64,000 nt of DNA, taken from contig JAYWVB010000065.1 of the NCBI GenBank assembly GCA_039881045.1, positions 1 through 64,000 of the forward strand. The letters run 5' to 3'. Position numbers and translations under genes: made by a program. Below are positions 22,901-36,184 of this stretch, piece by piece. The notes beneath the pieces were generated by a model that had not been told where the DNA came from, did not search any database, and saw only the letters and a list, made by a program, of their open reading frames with translations. Position 1 is the stretch's first letter; every line of letters starts with the position of its first letter. Origin of the DNA: Chaetomium olivaceum. Taxonomy: Eukaryota > Ascomycota > Sordariomycetes > Sordariales > Chaetomiaceae.

Positions 22901-25900
22901 CGCAGAGCGGTTGTTGCCTCGTTCATTCTTTGCGTTGCGGGAGTGGGTTCGGTGTCGTTCATGCTGGCATCATGCGCCTTGGTTTGCAGAATCCTTGTGA
23001 TTGCAATGATGGTCTGCGCTTTCATTAGGTCGCTGGTTTTGATGTTGACCCCTTTTTTTCGGAGCAATGCAGAGAGCCTGATCACGTCGATGCTATCGAG
23101 GCCTAAGCTCAGAAGGGATGCGTTAACAGGAACAGATTGTGGATCTATCTCGGCGAGGTCGGCTATCTCATTGCGTATTATGAGAGCGTCTTTGGTCCAC
23201 TCAAATGGTGCCTCTTCGATGGGAGACTGACTCGGTTGTCCATCCGACATATCTTCGGTTGTAGCAACGCGATTTGGAGCAGTGTCTTCAGCGTCCTGAA
23301 CTCTTTCAGAGGGCGAGCTGGAAGCGGAACATCTCACGAGACCGCTAGGGTTCCTGGCCATGTTCTTAAGCGCTTCTTCCAGGCCATCCATCAAAGTTTC
23401 GACTCGAGTAGCTTCTTCGTCCTGCGCAACGATGAGCAAACAAAGATGACCGTCGCAGTTAAGCGTGGCTTCCAACGCCAGGGGGTAGTCAGCATTGGGC
23501 TCCGAGTCGACCGCTGTCCACAATGTTTTCTGCTTGATGCCCGGTTCTGTATTCCGCTGGAAGGAGAACAATGTGTCCAACAACGGCTGGCCTCCTGAGC
23601 ACCACTTCTGTATGTCACGGAGGGGAACGTGCTGGAAACCCAGGACGGCAGTGTTGAACTCATGGCACTGTTGAATCAAGGACGTCCAGGTAGAGTCGTC
23701 TTTTGCGGTAATGGGCGCATGAAAAGGGAGCGTGTTGAACAGTGGTCCAACAACAGCCTCCACGTTGTCCAGCTCAATATTCCTCCCAGAAACGATGATG
23801 CCAATGGTTGGGTTAGCGGAGCGATGTTTCGCCAAAACACTAACCCATGCCGTTTGGACCAATGCTTGGTGTGTGACTCCGATGTTTGTTCTCAAGGAAT
23901 CGAGGTCAGCGAAGTCCACCCTACGTTTGACGCTAATGGTTGGCGGCGAGGTCAAACGCTTGGGAGACTGGACCACGTTTGCGCCTTCCAGATGCTTCAT
24001 CCAGAATTCCCTGGTGTTTCTGAAGTCTTGCAGCGGCCCGTGACACAAGGCCTCGATGAAGGATGGTCCCCGTGCATCGTCAGCTCCCTGAAGACACTCA
24101 TCGCCCCCCTTCACATACTGGCTTGCCAGTTGGTCGAGAATAAGGTCGAAGCTGTTGGCATCGTAAAGGGCGTGGAATATGTGAAAGAGGAGCAGGCGGG
24201 ATTCTCCAATGTTGACGAGGACAACTTCAAACGGTTCGGTAAGACGTTCCGTATTCCGTGCGATCCAAGCATTCCGCATCTCGCGGATTGCGTCGTCGGT
24301 CGACCTGCCGGCTTCGAGTTGCATTTCACTCCACGGCAAAGAGATACCGTTCAGAGCAACCTGAACGATACCGTCTGGCGTGCTCACAAACTTAGTTCGG
24401 AGGACAGGGTACGCGTCAAAGGTCCTCTGCAATGCGCTACGCATCTCCTCAGCAGAGACCCCGGGACGGAGGATGAGCTGGAACGTGTTGAAATATGCGC
24501 AATCACGAGAAACCCTTGAGATCATGCCCTGTTGTAGAGGCGAGCAAGGGGCGATGTACTCAATCTCGCCCGGCAATACGCCCAGTTCGCGACAAGCGTG
24601 CGCTCGATGCTTGTGGCCGCAGGCTTGGACGAGCTGCCTTGCTGCCGCAACCGAGTCAGAACCGTGAATTGGTTTGTTACTCTCCAAAGCCCCGACCAAA
24701 TCCCCAATCAGGGGGTGGCAAAGAATCAATGATGGACTGGCCATTGAAAAGCCTTCCTTCTTTAGCTCCCGGGAGAGACGAAGAACAGTGATTGAGTCAA
24801 TGCCGAGCTCAAATATGCTTGACTCTGATGTCACCAAGCTAGGTTCGATCTTTTGCATTGCAGCAAGAATCGCCACGATCCTCGTGCCAGTACCGCTGAG
24901 AGCCCGGCGAGACGCGTTCGGAAATGAAGACAATGACATGAGCTTCTCAGTGGTAAGTGAAGTGAAGAACGTCGCCAACCGTTTGGTTTCCGCCTTGTTG
25001 TTGGAAGATAACGGAATGAACGAAACCTGAAGCACATATGCTGGGACCATGTAACTAGGAAGTTTGGAACGACAAGCATCTCTAGCACGTTGGCATAGTT
25101 CTGCCGCGCTGAAATCGTCAAGAACCTCCAGCATAATGCTTGACTTTTCTCGCCTAGCCCCATGAGCAGTGGTGATGAAGGAAACAAGAAGGTCCTTCTT
25201 TTGCGATTCGTTGTGCACGACAAGAGTGGCGACATCCTGGATGGATTCGACTTCTTTGCGGATGGCGTGATTGATCTCACCGATCTCCAGACGCTGGCCG
25301 CGAAGCTTGACCTGGTCGTCGGCTCTGCCGAGGAAGTCGAAACATCCGTCATGAAGGACTCGCACCAAGTCACCAGTGCGGTAGACCCTGTCTTCAAATC
25401 GTTGAAGGATCGGAAACTTCTCAGCAGTGAGATCTTCCCGCTTGAGATAACCTTTGCCAACCAGCCGCCCAGACACACAAAGCTCACCTACGCCGCCACG
25501 AAGAACTGGCTGTTGTGTACCCGGTTTTAACACGTAGGAACCAACGTTGACAAACTGCTTCCCAATGTTTGACGCCCGGCCGGTTATTGGTACCCGTGGG
25601 AAGACGGTGACTCCGATGGTCGCTTCTGTGGGGCCATAAAAGTTGTAAATGACACCTTTTGAGCCCCAAACATCAAGGATCTCTTGCTTTAGGGGCTCCC
25701 CACCGGTGATAAAGACGCCCTTGCAGAGGCTTGGCACATCATCGGGATGTAGGAGTCGAGCTAGGCTGGGGGTGAGGTCGATGTGCGTAATGCCGAGGCG
25801 AGAAATTGCGCCAGCGAGGTCTTCCAAGATTAAGTCTCGAGGGGCAGCAACGAGTGTGATGCCCACCGACCAGCTCCAGTACTGTTCCAAAACAGAAACG

Positions 25901-28900
25901 TCAAAATGTAAAGACGCAAACTGTAGCCATCTTGAGTCGTCTTGCCAATGGCCCTCAAAGATGTGTCGGAAGGCGAGCATACATTGGACTGCGTTGTCAT
26001 GGGTAATTTCGCATCCTTTAGGCGTGCCAGTTGTGCCGGATGTGTAGAGACAGTAGCAAACATCGTTGGGTTTCAGCTTGAGAACCAGGGGATCCGATGG
26101 TGCCGCTGATAAACACCCTTGATCAAGGAAAATAGTCGGAAGGATGACAGATAGCTCGAGGTTGTCCGTCCTGGCTCTCGAAGTGACCAGAACCGAGGCT
26201 CCAGAATCTCGCAAGATGAACTCGTTCCTTGCATGTGGTGCCCCAGGATCTAAGGCAAGAAACGCACAACCCGCTTTGAGAATCCCCAGAATTGAAAAGT
26301 ATGCTTCTGGACATTTGTCAAAGTAAATAGCAACGATATCTCCATGGCTGATCCGGGGAAGCAACAGCTGTGCCACCCGGTTGCCGTTGTCGTTGAGCTC
26401 TGCGTAGGTCCACGTCTCTTCAATCGGCACATCCCCGTTGTACCCGGTCACAAAATGAAGCGCCGTCACGTCAGGCGCTTGCAAAGCCCGAAGCTCCACG
26501 AACTGGTGAAGGAACTTGACTTCTGTCGGGATCTCGGCAGTCTCCGGAGGCAGGACTGAGAAAAGGCTAGTCTGCAAGTTGAAAAGATCCGCTTCCTGTC
26601 CAAGGGGAAAAAAGGCGAGGTGTTGGACTGTTGCATCAAACTGTCTTAGCAGTAGCATGGCTTGCTCTTTGGAGAGAACGTCACTGAAGAAAGTAATTTG
26701 AAGCTGCAGTTGACCCCCTGCTGTGGGCTCGACCTCGATGGAAACCGGATAATCAATGTTGGCATTCTCATTGACGATTCTCCAGTGTCGTTCCGCCGAC
26801 GTGTCTCGGTCAAGTCTCTGATAAACCAGTAATGAATCGAACGGCTTGGAATTTGGACATCCTAGCCACTGTTGTATCCGTGTCAGGGGTTGATGCTGCT
26901 CCTTGTAGAGATTGGTGTTGTACCGCAGCATCTGCGTCAACAGAATCTGATTCGAATCACTGTTTCTCGAAATAACTGGCAAGGTTGTGATGCAGGGGAA
27001 GACAGCATTCCGTGTCGCTTCTGCATTGCGTCCGAATAGAACAACGCCGAATACCACTGAGCTTTCGCCAAGATACGCCGACAAAACTCGTGTCCAAGCC
27101 GCCTGAAGAATGACTTGTACAGGGTACGCAGACTTTGACGCCGCGGTTTCCAACGTGGTGAGCACGGTGGTGCTCATGGTTGACTCTGTCAGGATCTCCC
27201 GTGATGTTTCCCGGAGTGGCGTCAGTATTGGGAATGCGTTCATGACCACCTTCTCTGCTTGCTGCTTCCAAAAGTCTGCAGAGCTCTCTGAATTCGAAAG
27301 TGCGTGGCCAAGTATATCCGCGACAGCATCTGCGATGGGGGTTCTGGGGAGAAGCTCACGACCCATCACCACGCGTGACAAGTCATCAAGGATGGACTGG
27401 AGAGAGTGAGCGTCATACAATGCATGATGCATTACGAGGTGCATGCTCGTTTTCATCTTGCTTTGAACCACAGCAACACTCCATAACCGTGGCCGGGGTG
27501 GTCCAAAAGCCGCTTGGGAGGCGTCAATTTCCCAAGCCTGGAGGTTGAAGATGTCGGCTGAGCTCTGGGTGATGATGTTTGCTCCGTGGTCAAACGTATC
27601 CGCGTAGTATTGAACCATGGCAAATGCACAGTCGTCATGGTCGACTGGCACGATGGTAGTCCGAAGTATGGAATGTGCTCGTAAGACAACATACCACGCG
27701 TCAACGACCTTGGCGGCTCCTAGGCCATCCTCGAGCTCGAAATTGGCCTGGTTGAAGTAGTCTCGCCCCCCCGACTTGATGAATTGAGCCATCATAGAGG
27801 ATTGTACAGGTGTGCATGGGAGCACGGCCTCGACCGCCTTGGGTGCAATGCCGTGGGCTAGAAGCTGGGTTCCGACGTGAAGCTGAAATTTGGCGATGTC
27901 GTATGCTGATGCAGCTCCTGAACTAGGGGTTCGCGTCTCAATAAATCGTGCAAGACTTGCACACGTCGGATTTTCGATCACATCGCTCGCAACTACCTGA
28001 TGGCCACGCTTTCGGAGCATCGAGGCGATTTGGACTGCGCTGATGCTATCCAGCCCGAGTCGGTATATCGTCGTGTCACGGTGAATGCTCTCTGAATCCT
28101 GGGACACCAAGGTTTCCAAGACTTCCCGAACGGAGTTTTCCATTTCCGTCCATTGTTCACTCATGCCCTCTTGGCCGGTTGTGGCGGTGGCGGGAGACAG
28201 GGGGAGGTGTTCGACACAATTGAGCCTTTCGACCAAGCCTTGAGACATGCTGGATTGCGTTGCATGGGACCCGGGGAACTGGAGACAGTTCCGCAACGCA
28301 TCGGAGAGCAAATCGTAAGCTAGCTTAGCAATCCCATGGGGGAGTGGCCGACTGCCAAAAGGTAAGCCCAGTTCAAGAACACGCAACACGGATAGTGTCA
28401 CATACCTCTCAACAGTGTGCATTTTGACAAATAGCCGGTCCGTACGGTCATTCGGTATCACTTCACAAACAAGGGGGACCTGATATTTGTCAGCCGTGTG
28501 TCAACGCGCAATAGTCCAGAAGATGGGGGAACTTTACATCCATCTCCCCGTCATCCCGTTCCAAAGTCCAAAGGCTGTGGTCCAGAGATCGAGACGGCTG
28601 CTGCAAGAGCAAAAGAGTATCGAACAACGCTCGATTACCAACGTCTAAAATCATGGACTGGATCCGGCGGAGAGGCGTGAACTGATAGTTCATGAGCTCC
28701 ATATTGATGCTGTAAAACGCTTTCATCACATCAAGATTCCGCTGACTGCGAGAGAGGTCCATGCGGATGGGTACGGTGTTGAAGCACGGCGCAACAAGTT
28801 CGCTGATGCCTTCGATGGGTAGTGATCGGCCGTTGAAAACATTTCCAAAGCAGACGTCTTCAGTCTTGAAGATGCGGCTAAGAGTTATTGCCCATGCTGC

Positions 28901-31900
28901 TTGAACGAGCGCCAGCAGCGATACCCCAAGCTCCCTAGTCCTAGCCGTGGCTTCGGACAGCGTAAGGTCCATTTTATACGCCAGCTCACGAGTCTGTGTT
29001 TTCGCAAGTCTTGAAACGACGTCTGATGTGAGTTTGGGCTTGTAGGAGAACAGATGCTCGCGCCAGAACCTGTCTGTAGTGGCCGGCAGCCTAAGCGATT
29101 TGCCGAGGAACCGGTCGTAAATGGGGGCTGGCGGAAGTGAGGCGCCAAAGGTATGTTGCTCTACCTCATACAGCAACCGCTCGATGGCCACACCATCGTA
29201 CAAGGCATGGTGACACAAAAATGACAAATACACACGGTCGTTCTGTCTGAACGTTGCGAAGGATACCGCGGGCTCCAACGAATCAACCGCATCAGGCACC
29301 ATTCGAACGTGTCTCTGAATACATTCGTCGATGTCAGACTGGGGGCCACCGAGGTCATGCCAGGGGGCCTGCCACAAATCGAGAGTGACTTGCAGAATCG
29401 GCCATCGCACATCATTTGTTGCTATGAAGCATGTGCGGAGGATATCGTGGCGGGCCACCATGACATTCCAAGCCCTTTTCAGCTGTTCCAAGTCACCAGT
29501 AACTTTGAATAGCATCTGGTTGAGGTACTGGCTGTCCGCAGATGACGTTGCGAGCATGGCTTCTTGCAAAGGAGTGCAAGGGAGGATCTTAGTGAACGGC
29601 TTGCCAAACTGTCTTAGTCCCTCCGCAACTTCGTCGATGACATCGGGTGGCAGAATCTCAGGAGCTTCTCGTTGTGTGTGTTCTGCGCTATCGGTTGCCT
29701 GGGCCAACTTTGCGAGTCTCACAACGCTCGAATGTTGTAAGATGGTGGATATCGGAAAATGCGTGCCCAATTTTGAGTTCAGGTCCTTGGACACTTGGAT
29801 GGCGGAAATGGAATCCAGCCCAAGGGTGGCCAACGGAGTCCATCGCCGGACATCGGACCTCCTGGCATTCAAGGCGTTAGAGATGGTTTGAGCGATCTCG
29901 GTCTCGATGGAGGACCAATCTCCATCGTCTGCGTAATTTTCAGCTCCGTGACTGACCGAGGCCAGTTGATCATGCCCGAAGTCCTGGAAAGCCTGTATCA
30001 GCTTCACCTTATCCAGCTTGCCGGAGGAGGTGGTGGGCAGAGTTGAGATCGGGATGACAGCAGAAGGAAGCATGTACAACGGAAGCCGAGTCCCAAGACC
30101 GTTGTACAACAATTGGATGCTTCCCTTGACTCCATCATCGACGGCTAAAGTCTGAAACTTGGCCGTCTCCCTCGTTTTCGGCACCACAAACGAGATGATC
30201 TGGTCTCGAGTGCCTGTTTCATCCGCCTTCAAGAACAGTGTGGCGCAGTCAAGATACCCCGATTGCCGGATGGCTTCGGTGACTTCATCGAGCTCGACCC
30301 GCTGTCCTCTGATTTTGATCTGTTCGTCTGCGCGGCCAACGATAACTATCGAGCCATCCGAAAGCATGCGTCCTAGGTCACCAGATCTGTAAATTCGGCC
30401 AAAGACCGGATGATTGATGAATTTTGCGGCTGTGAGTTCCTCCGAGTTGAGATACCCCTGAGCTACTTGGTCGCCGCCAAAGCAAAACTCGCCCAAGCAA
30501 CCGAAAGGGACAGGCTCCGTGCTATCCTGAGCGAGGACAAATGTTGACGTGTTATCAAACGACCAGCCGAGATGTTGGATCGCCTGATTGGCGCCCATTC
30601 TTTTGACACTGCAGATGTTGGTTGTCTCCGACGGCCCGTACCCCTGATACAGCTTGTCGCCCCATCTCTGCGCCACAGCCTCGGTCATCGGCTCACCAGC
30701 GGTGACAAGGAATTCCACCCGTGGAACCTTAGCTGGGTCAACTAGCGATGCCACAGTCGGCGTCATGCTGAGATGCGTGACGCCGAGCTTACGGATGGAC
30801 CTCTCCAGATCCTCGAAGAGCGTGTCATTGGTACCAGAACAAAGGCACATGCCTCTTGTCCAAGTAAAGAAGATCTCAAAAACTGAAACATCGAATGCTT
30901 GTGAACAAGACTGCAGGAGCCTTGAATCTTCCTTGACTGGGTAAATTTGCGAGAGCATGTCAAGGTTGCTCATGATATTGCGCTGTGTGAGGCAAACACC
31001 CTTGGGTACGCCTGTGCTTCCCGATGTGTAGATGATGTAGGCCAACCGCTCCGGCTTCGGGAGCGGCTTGGTCAAAACCGGGCATGCTTTGAGATCAAGA
31101 CACTGGAGGTTGAGAAAGCCGCAGTCTAGCCGCTGCTGTAATGTCTCCTGGGTAGCGGTGTCAACAACGCAAATCCGGACGCCCCCCTGCTGGCAGATGG
31201 CCTCGATTCGGGCCGTTGGAGTGCTGGGTAGGAGAGGCAAATATGCGCAGCCAGTTTTGAGAATGGCGAGAATACCGGCATACAGTCGGACGGACTTTTC
31301 CATAATGACGGCGACCACTCCAGTCTCGCCCACCCCTTGTTGGGTGAGGTGCCAAGCAATGCGGTTTGCCATCTTGTTGAGCTCAGCGAAAGTGACTGTG
31401 GTAGTTGTGATGGTGCCATCCGAGATGTTATCCGCAAAGCAAAGGGCATCTTTGTGAGGGAACTCCGCAGAGATATGCTCAACGGCAGTTGCCAAGTCTA
31501 GAATCCCGTCAAACGTCTTTGGATTCTGGTTGAAGATCGACAATAAGTGTTTCGGGCAAGCCTTCCGGATCGAAGAGATATCCGAGGTGATGTTTTCGAG
31601 CATATGAGGGACCAATGCGGAGATCAAGTTTCCCAGGACGCGGATCTGAGTTCCAGGGAACACATCCGAATGATACGTCAAGCGACAGTTAAAACCTTCG
31701 TTCCCTGGCTCGACTTCGACAAGCAGCTTCGTCTCCAAATAGTCTCGATGAGCTACTTGTTCGACGGCATTTCCACTTCCCGAATTGCTGTAAAGAGACT
31801 CTTGATAGATGAAAAGAACATCGTAGAGTGACTGCCCTGAACGAACACCAACAACCCGCTTGACCTCGGCGAGGGGCAAGACGCTATGGGGAAGCGCTTC

Positions 31901-34726
31901 CCGGTTTCCGGCATTGATGCTGACCAGAAGATCTCGGATGGTCCGTATTTGGGACAAATCGGTCCGAATCGGCGCGATGGTAATGCAGGGTCCGATGATA
32001 CCCTCAACCTTCTCGACAGATATCGTTCTTCCTGACTGGATCGAACCAACTACTACGTCTGCAATTCCAACCATGGAGCTCCAAATCCATGCGAGTGCGG
32101 CCTGGAAAATTGTTTGAAGCCCACAGTCAATGTCCTGGAGGGCCGTTCTTATCTTTCCCGGTTTGACGTTGAGGAAGATGGTTAACGATAAGACTGCGGG
32201 TGCGCGGTTTAGCTTAGGGGTGAGGATTGGGAGCGCGGGGGGTTGGAAGCCAAAAAGGGTCTGAGACCAAAATTGCCTTGCTGCGTCAAATATCTGGCTG
32301 GTTTTTGTGGACTGGTAGTATGCCGAAACCTGGCGGAACTGAGGTCGGGCGTTGAGTTCCCTCCCCAGGACCAAATCGGTCAGATCCGAACGCACTAAAT
32401 CCAAGGACCACCCATCATACACCGCATGGTGGAGTTGCAGAACGATTATCGTGTTGTCAGAGCCCTCAAAAAGAGATATCTGGGCCCTAAACGGGCAGAG
32501 GAAGTCAACATCTTCGCGAAACTCGAAATCTCTGGGAATGGCGCCGGTGGAATTGGTGATCGAAACACTGGAGTCAGGAAGCTGCTCAAAAATGACTTGC
32601 AGGAACCGCCCGTCGTGATGTGTGAAACCGGTCCGCAGAATTTCGTTTGCTTCGGCGATCTGTGAAAGCCAAGACCGAACCGTAGCTTCTGAGTGAGCCC
32701 CGGCAATATTGAGTTGAACCCAGTTGCAGTACGCTCGGGGATCCGCCATGGTCTCGGCTAGCATAGAAGACTGCAGCGGCGTACAGGGGAGAATAGCTTC
32801 AATAGGCCAGCTATGTGTTGCTAGTATCGAGTTCGCCACGATCTCCGAAACATCCAGCCCAAGGTCTGCAGCCGTAGAAACAGGTTCTAAGACCTTTGTT
32901 TCTGTGTGTAACCGTATCCGCCAAGAGAGCGCAGAAACTGTCCGGGCTTCGAGGATATCGATGGCCCCAACACTCAATCCGGCATCCTTAAGAGCCGAAG
33001 CAAGCCTAATCGCGTTGAGTGAATCCAGTCCCGCCCGAGCCAAATCCTGGTTCGGCTGAACTTCCGTCCCTAAACAGTGGCTCGTGAGGTTGCAAATCCG
33101 CTCCTCCAACTCATCCTTGTAGGCTGTCTTGCTCGGTGTTCCGCGTATTTGAAATGCGTAATCCGCCACCAACCGCTTCCTATCAACCTTGCCAGATGCC
33201 AGCCGCGGGAAGCTTTCCACGACCACAATCTCACCAGGGTGCATGAAGCCCGGAAGCCATTGTCGACAAGACTCCATAATGGCATCTTGGGCATTTTGTA
33301 TGTTGTCCACGGCGCAGAAGAGAACCAATGTGGCATTCATAACCGCAGAAACTGCACTGTGACAACCCGATGTTCTCAGGGCGGCGTGCTCCACCTCACC
33401 AAGCTCCATCCGCTGGCCCCTGAGCTTGACTTGCCCGTCGGCGATCCGTCCGAGACACTCCAACGTCCCGTCCGCAAGCAGCCTCGCCTTGTCCCCGGTC
33501 CTGTAGAGACGGCCGTACGGAGTCTCGATAAACGTTGATGACGTCTGCTCGGGTCGATTGAGATAGCCATCTGCTAATTGGTAACCTCCGATGGCCAGCT
33601 CGCCAACCTCCCCTCGGTCCAACACCACGAAATCGGAGCTTTGACTGTCCTCTTCGGGTATCTTCAGAATAAAGGCGGAGACGGTGTCCAGTGGGACACC
33701 AATGTTGCAAACCGCCGAATCTCGAGCGAATGTAGGTTGGAGTGTGCAGTGAATCGATGCTTCGGTTGGCCCATACATGCCCCACAGCATGCTCGGCCGT
33801 CCCTCATCGCCACCAAACTCTTCCACCACCGGTTGTATGAGCATCTCCCCAATGGTCAACAACAGCCGTAGACCAGGGGCGCGATCCCGTTTGCGGAGGA
33901 GACTGGCGGCGACACTGGGCGTTAGCTCACAAGCGTCCACCTCCATTTCCCGAATAACGCCGGGCAGGTCATTGAGCAGGACTGAGCGCGTGCAGCCGAC
34001 GAGGGTTTTACCCCTGTAGAGTGGGAAAAATATTTCGAAAACAGAGACGTCGAATGTCGGGGCGGCAAATTGGAGGAAGCGTGAAAACTGCGGGATGTAG
34101 CGGTCGTGTGCAAGAAGACTTTGGGTGGCGGCATCGTGGGATATCCCAACTCCTTTCGGCGTTCCAGTCGAGCCAGAGGTGTACATAACGTATGCCAGGT
34201 CGGTTGTGGTCGGTTGTCTGTGAACCGCAACTGCCGGGGGTTCGGTGCAGATGTTGTCATCGATAATCAGCACTTTTTGGCCGCCATCCGGGAGTTTTGA
34301 TGCCAGTTCCGCTGTGGTGATGACAACTCTGGCGGAGACATCCTCCAGGATGAATTTGGCACGCTCAAGCGGCACATCCAAGTTCATCGGACAAAATGCT
34401 CCGCCGGCTTTGAGGATGGCCAAGAGGGCAATGTAGAGCTCGGGGCTTTGCGGGACAAGAACCGGGATAACCAGCGGCTCGGAAGAGTCTAAAGGCCCAA
34501 TTAAAGCTGAAAGCCTGCATGCTAGAGTCTCAGACGCATGGTGTAACTCGGCGTAAGATAGAGAGATCCGGTGCCCGTTTGATGAGAGGAATTCTATAGC
34601 TGTCCGCCCATCCTCCTGGGGCCGGCTTTGCACCAAAAGATAAAGCAAGGATGGTCCCGGCAACCGTGTTGGTGGGTGGTTGACAATAGACGGAACGGTC
34701 TTGCCTTCCTGCACAGGGATGTCCAT
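19948..34726 (-). CDS. sidC: ferricrocin/ferrichrome-type siderophore synthetase (NRPS, SidC-like)
   Basis: Two coding exons (34726-28538, 28479-19948; intron 28537-28480, branch GGCTGACAA) encode about 4906 residues with no frame break. Domain order read from motifs (approximate residues): A1 (TSGSTGTPKG ~185, YGPTEAS ~320), T1 (GLDSL ~569), C1 (HHAVYDG ~769), A2 (TSGSTGVPKG ~1237), T2 (~1637), C2 (HHALYDG ~1842), T3 (~2204), C3 (HHALYDA ~2415), A3 (TSGTTGTPKG ~2877), T4 (GIDSI ~3289), C4 (FHALYDA ~3501), T5 (~3857), C5 (AHALYDG ~4071), T6 (~4419), C6 (HHALYDA ~4626). All six T domains keep the phosphopantetheine Ser, and all six C domains keep the second His. Three A domains plus repeated T-C units match iterative cyclic-hexapeptide hydroxamate synthetases. 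The product (ferricrocin versus another ferrichrome) is inferred. ATG 34726 was chosen because the upstream in-frame ATG at 34801 lies inside a 5'-UTR intron. sidA lies upstream on the same strand. Confidence 0.95.
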
Positions 34727-34740
34727 GATGTTGTTCGCCT

Positions 34741-34824
34741 CTGTTTGTTCAGTGTGAGTTAATCGATTCCCAACTTCTAAATTCGCGACGGCATCGAACA
34801 TCAAGAGGACAAGTTACGACTTAC
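34741..34824 (-). other. 5'-UTR intron of the siderophore synthetase gene
   Basis: On the minus strand GTAAGT at 34824 and CAAACAG ending at 34741 bound an 84-nt segment with a TTAACTCAC branch-like site. It ends 14 nt upstream of the chosen ATG at 34726. It removes the in-frame ATG at 34801 from the mature transcript. Confidence 0.65.
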
Positions 34825-36184
34825 CAAGGTTTTTCTCTCTCTGTGACCCTAAAGGGCGTGGACTCACACCGGCCTCTTTCCTAGCTCGACAGGTACCTCT
34901 GTATACCACCGCCGTTCAATAAGCGAATACAGAGGGCCACCTAAGAACGCAAATGGGCCGCTTCTGATTGGCCAGGAAGGGGGCGTGAAGCGAGTTGAGG
35001 ACGTGGGATTTGATTCTGGCGTCAGATAATTGGTCGATTCGAGGTGCGTCCGCTCTGTTCAACCAAGATAGGCGGACTGCACGACGAACTGCTGCACAAC
35101 CCGCGTTCCAAGTGGCACAGCTGAAGGTTTATGATGCAAGGGGGAGTGGACTCTGTGGGGTTGAGTGTGCCTACCCTGGCTCGCGGTTTCTCTGAGGCTG
35201 GTTACCGGGTTTCCAAGATGGACTGGCGGCAGGCCCCCCCTTCTGTTTCCTCGATGTATGTATGTACTTGTGTGTAGCACACTGCACGACGTGACTGCCG
35301 TGCCGCCGCAGGTTGGGAAGGCGCGGCATTTAACGGGGCGAGCCGAGCCAACGCGGACAGCAAGAGATTTGGAGTGCGGGTATCGGTGCTGGGGTCCCAT
35401 GGCCGTCACAGCTGCTCGGTCGTGACCCAGGATCCACGCGGCGACAGACAGTACTCCCCGGTCACTGGATTAAGGCGTTCGAACACCTGACGGGCCAAGC
35501 GGAAGAGGGACCGGATACTGCCGCAGGTTCCCACAGTACACCCATTCCGCTTGGCGCCAAACCCCTCATCGGATCCGGCTCTTGTTAGTCATACGGGGTG
35601 TTGTTATTGTGTCATGATGTGGTGAACCCCCATCTTCAGTCCTCCTCGGTCTCGGTGTTTGAGCGGCGAGTCGGCCGAGACGGTCAAAAGGGGCCGGTTC
35701 GCCCCTGCCACCACCCAGGGTGACATCCCAGGCGATGGCCGGCTGGTCCATATTCAGCCTTGTGCAGCAGTCTGCCGCGTGGAGCTGAGGGGATACGATT
35801 TTCACCCCCACATGCTGCTGACAGGTGGCGTTTCAGATGAAGACTCCGCGGTCGCCGGGATACATGTGAGCAGGATACCCTAAAGCGGTCATCTACTATT
35901 GTCCGAGCTGAGCTCTCGGCTCTTCTGTAGCGGCTGCGTCCCCCCGACGCCGGGTTTCATGCGCCCACGGGGCCAGCCAGTCGGTAGTTCGCCTCAAGTC
36001 CCCATTCTAAACCATGACGTTTGCCGTTTAGGAGGGCAGGTTCCCTCGGGTGGATAGCTACAGCGTGGGATATCCAAAACAACAACGAGACGATGCTTTT
36101 CATGCGCAGACCCTAACTCCTCCTACAAAACGCAGATTAAACCAAAAAGAAAATGCAAGCAAACTGTTCAACCATCCCCGTACG
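34825..36184. other. intergenic region between sidA and sidC; sidC promoter
   Basis: About 1.36 kb without a recognisable gene. It holds the sidC promoter and the sidA 3' flank. ATTGG (reverse CCAAT) occurs at 34967-34971 and 35029-35033. Confidence 0.6.
35021..35033. promoter_or_regulatory. GATA site overlapping a CCAAT box in the sidC promoter
   Basis: GTCAGATAA (35021-35029) differs at one position from the SREA consensus ATCWGATAA and shares its last A with ATTGG (35029-35033, CCAAT on the sidC strand). It lies about 300 nt upstream of the sidC ATG. GATA repressors and the CCAAT-binding complex with HapX are the known iron regulators of fungal siderophore genes; that they bind here is inference. 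Confidence 0.45.

Noticed and set aside
23629..24519. Plus-strand open frame of 296 codons
   Set aside because: It is antisense to the NRPS C4 region, where the minus strand shows clear domains; no independent motif.
34727..34804. Upstream in-frame start of the NRPS at 34801
   Set aside because: The segment is bounded by GTAAGT and CAAACAG and reads as a 5'-UTR intron; the A1 domain begins naturally after ATG 34726.
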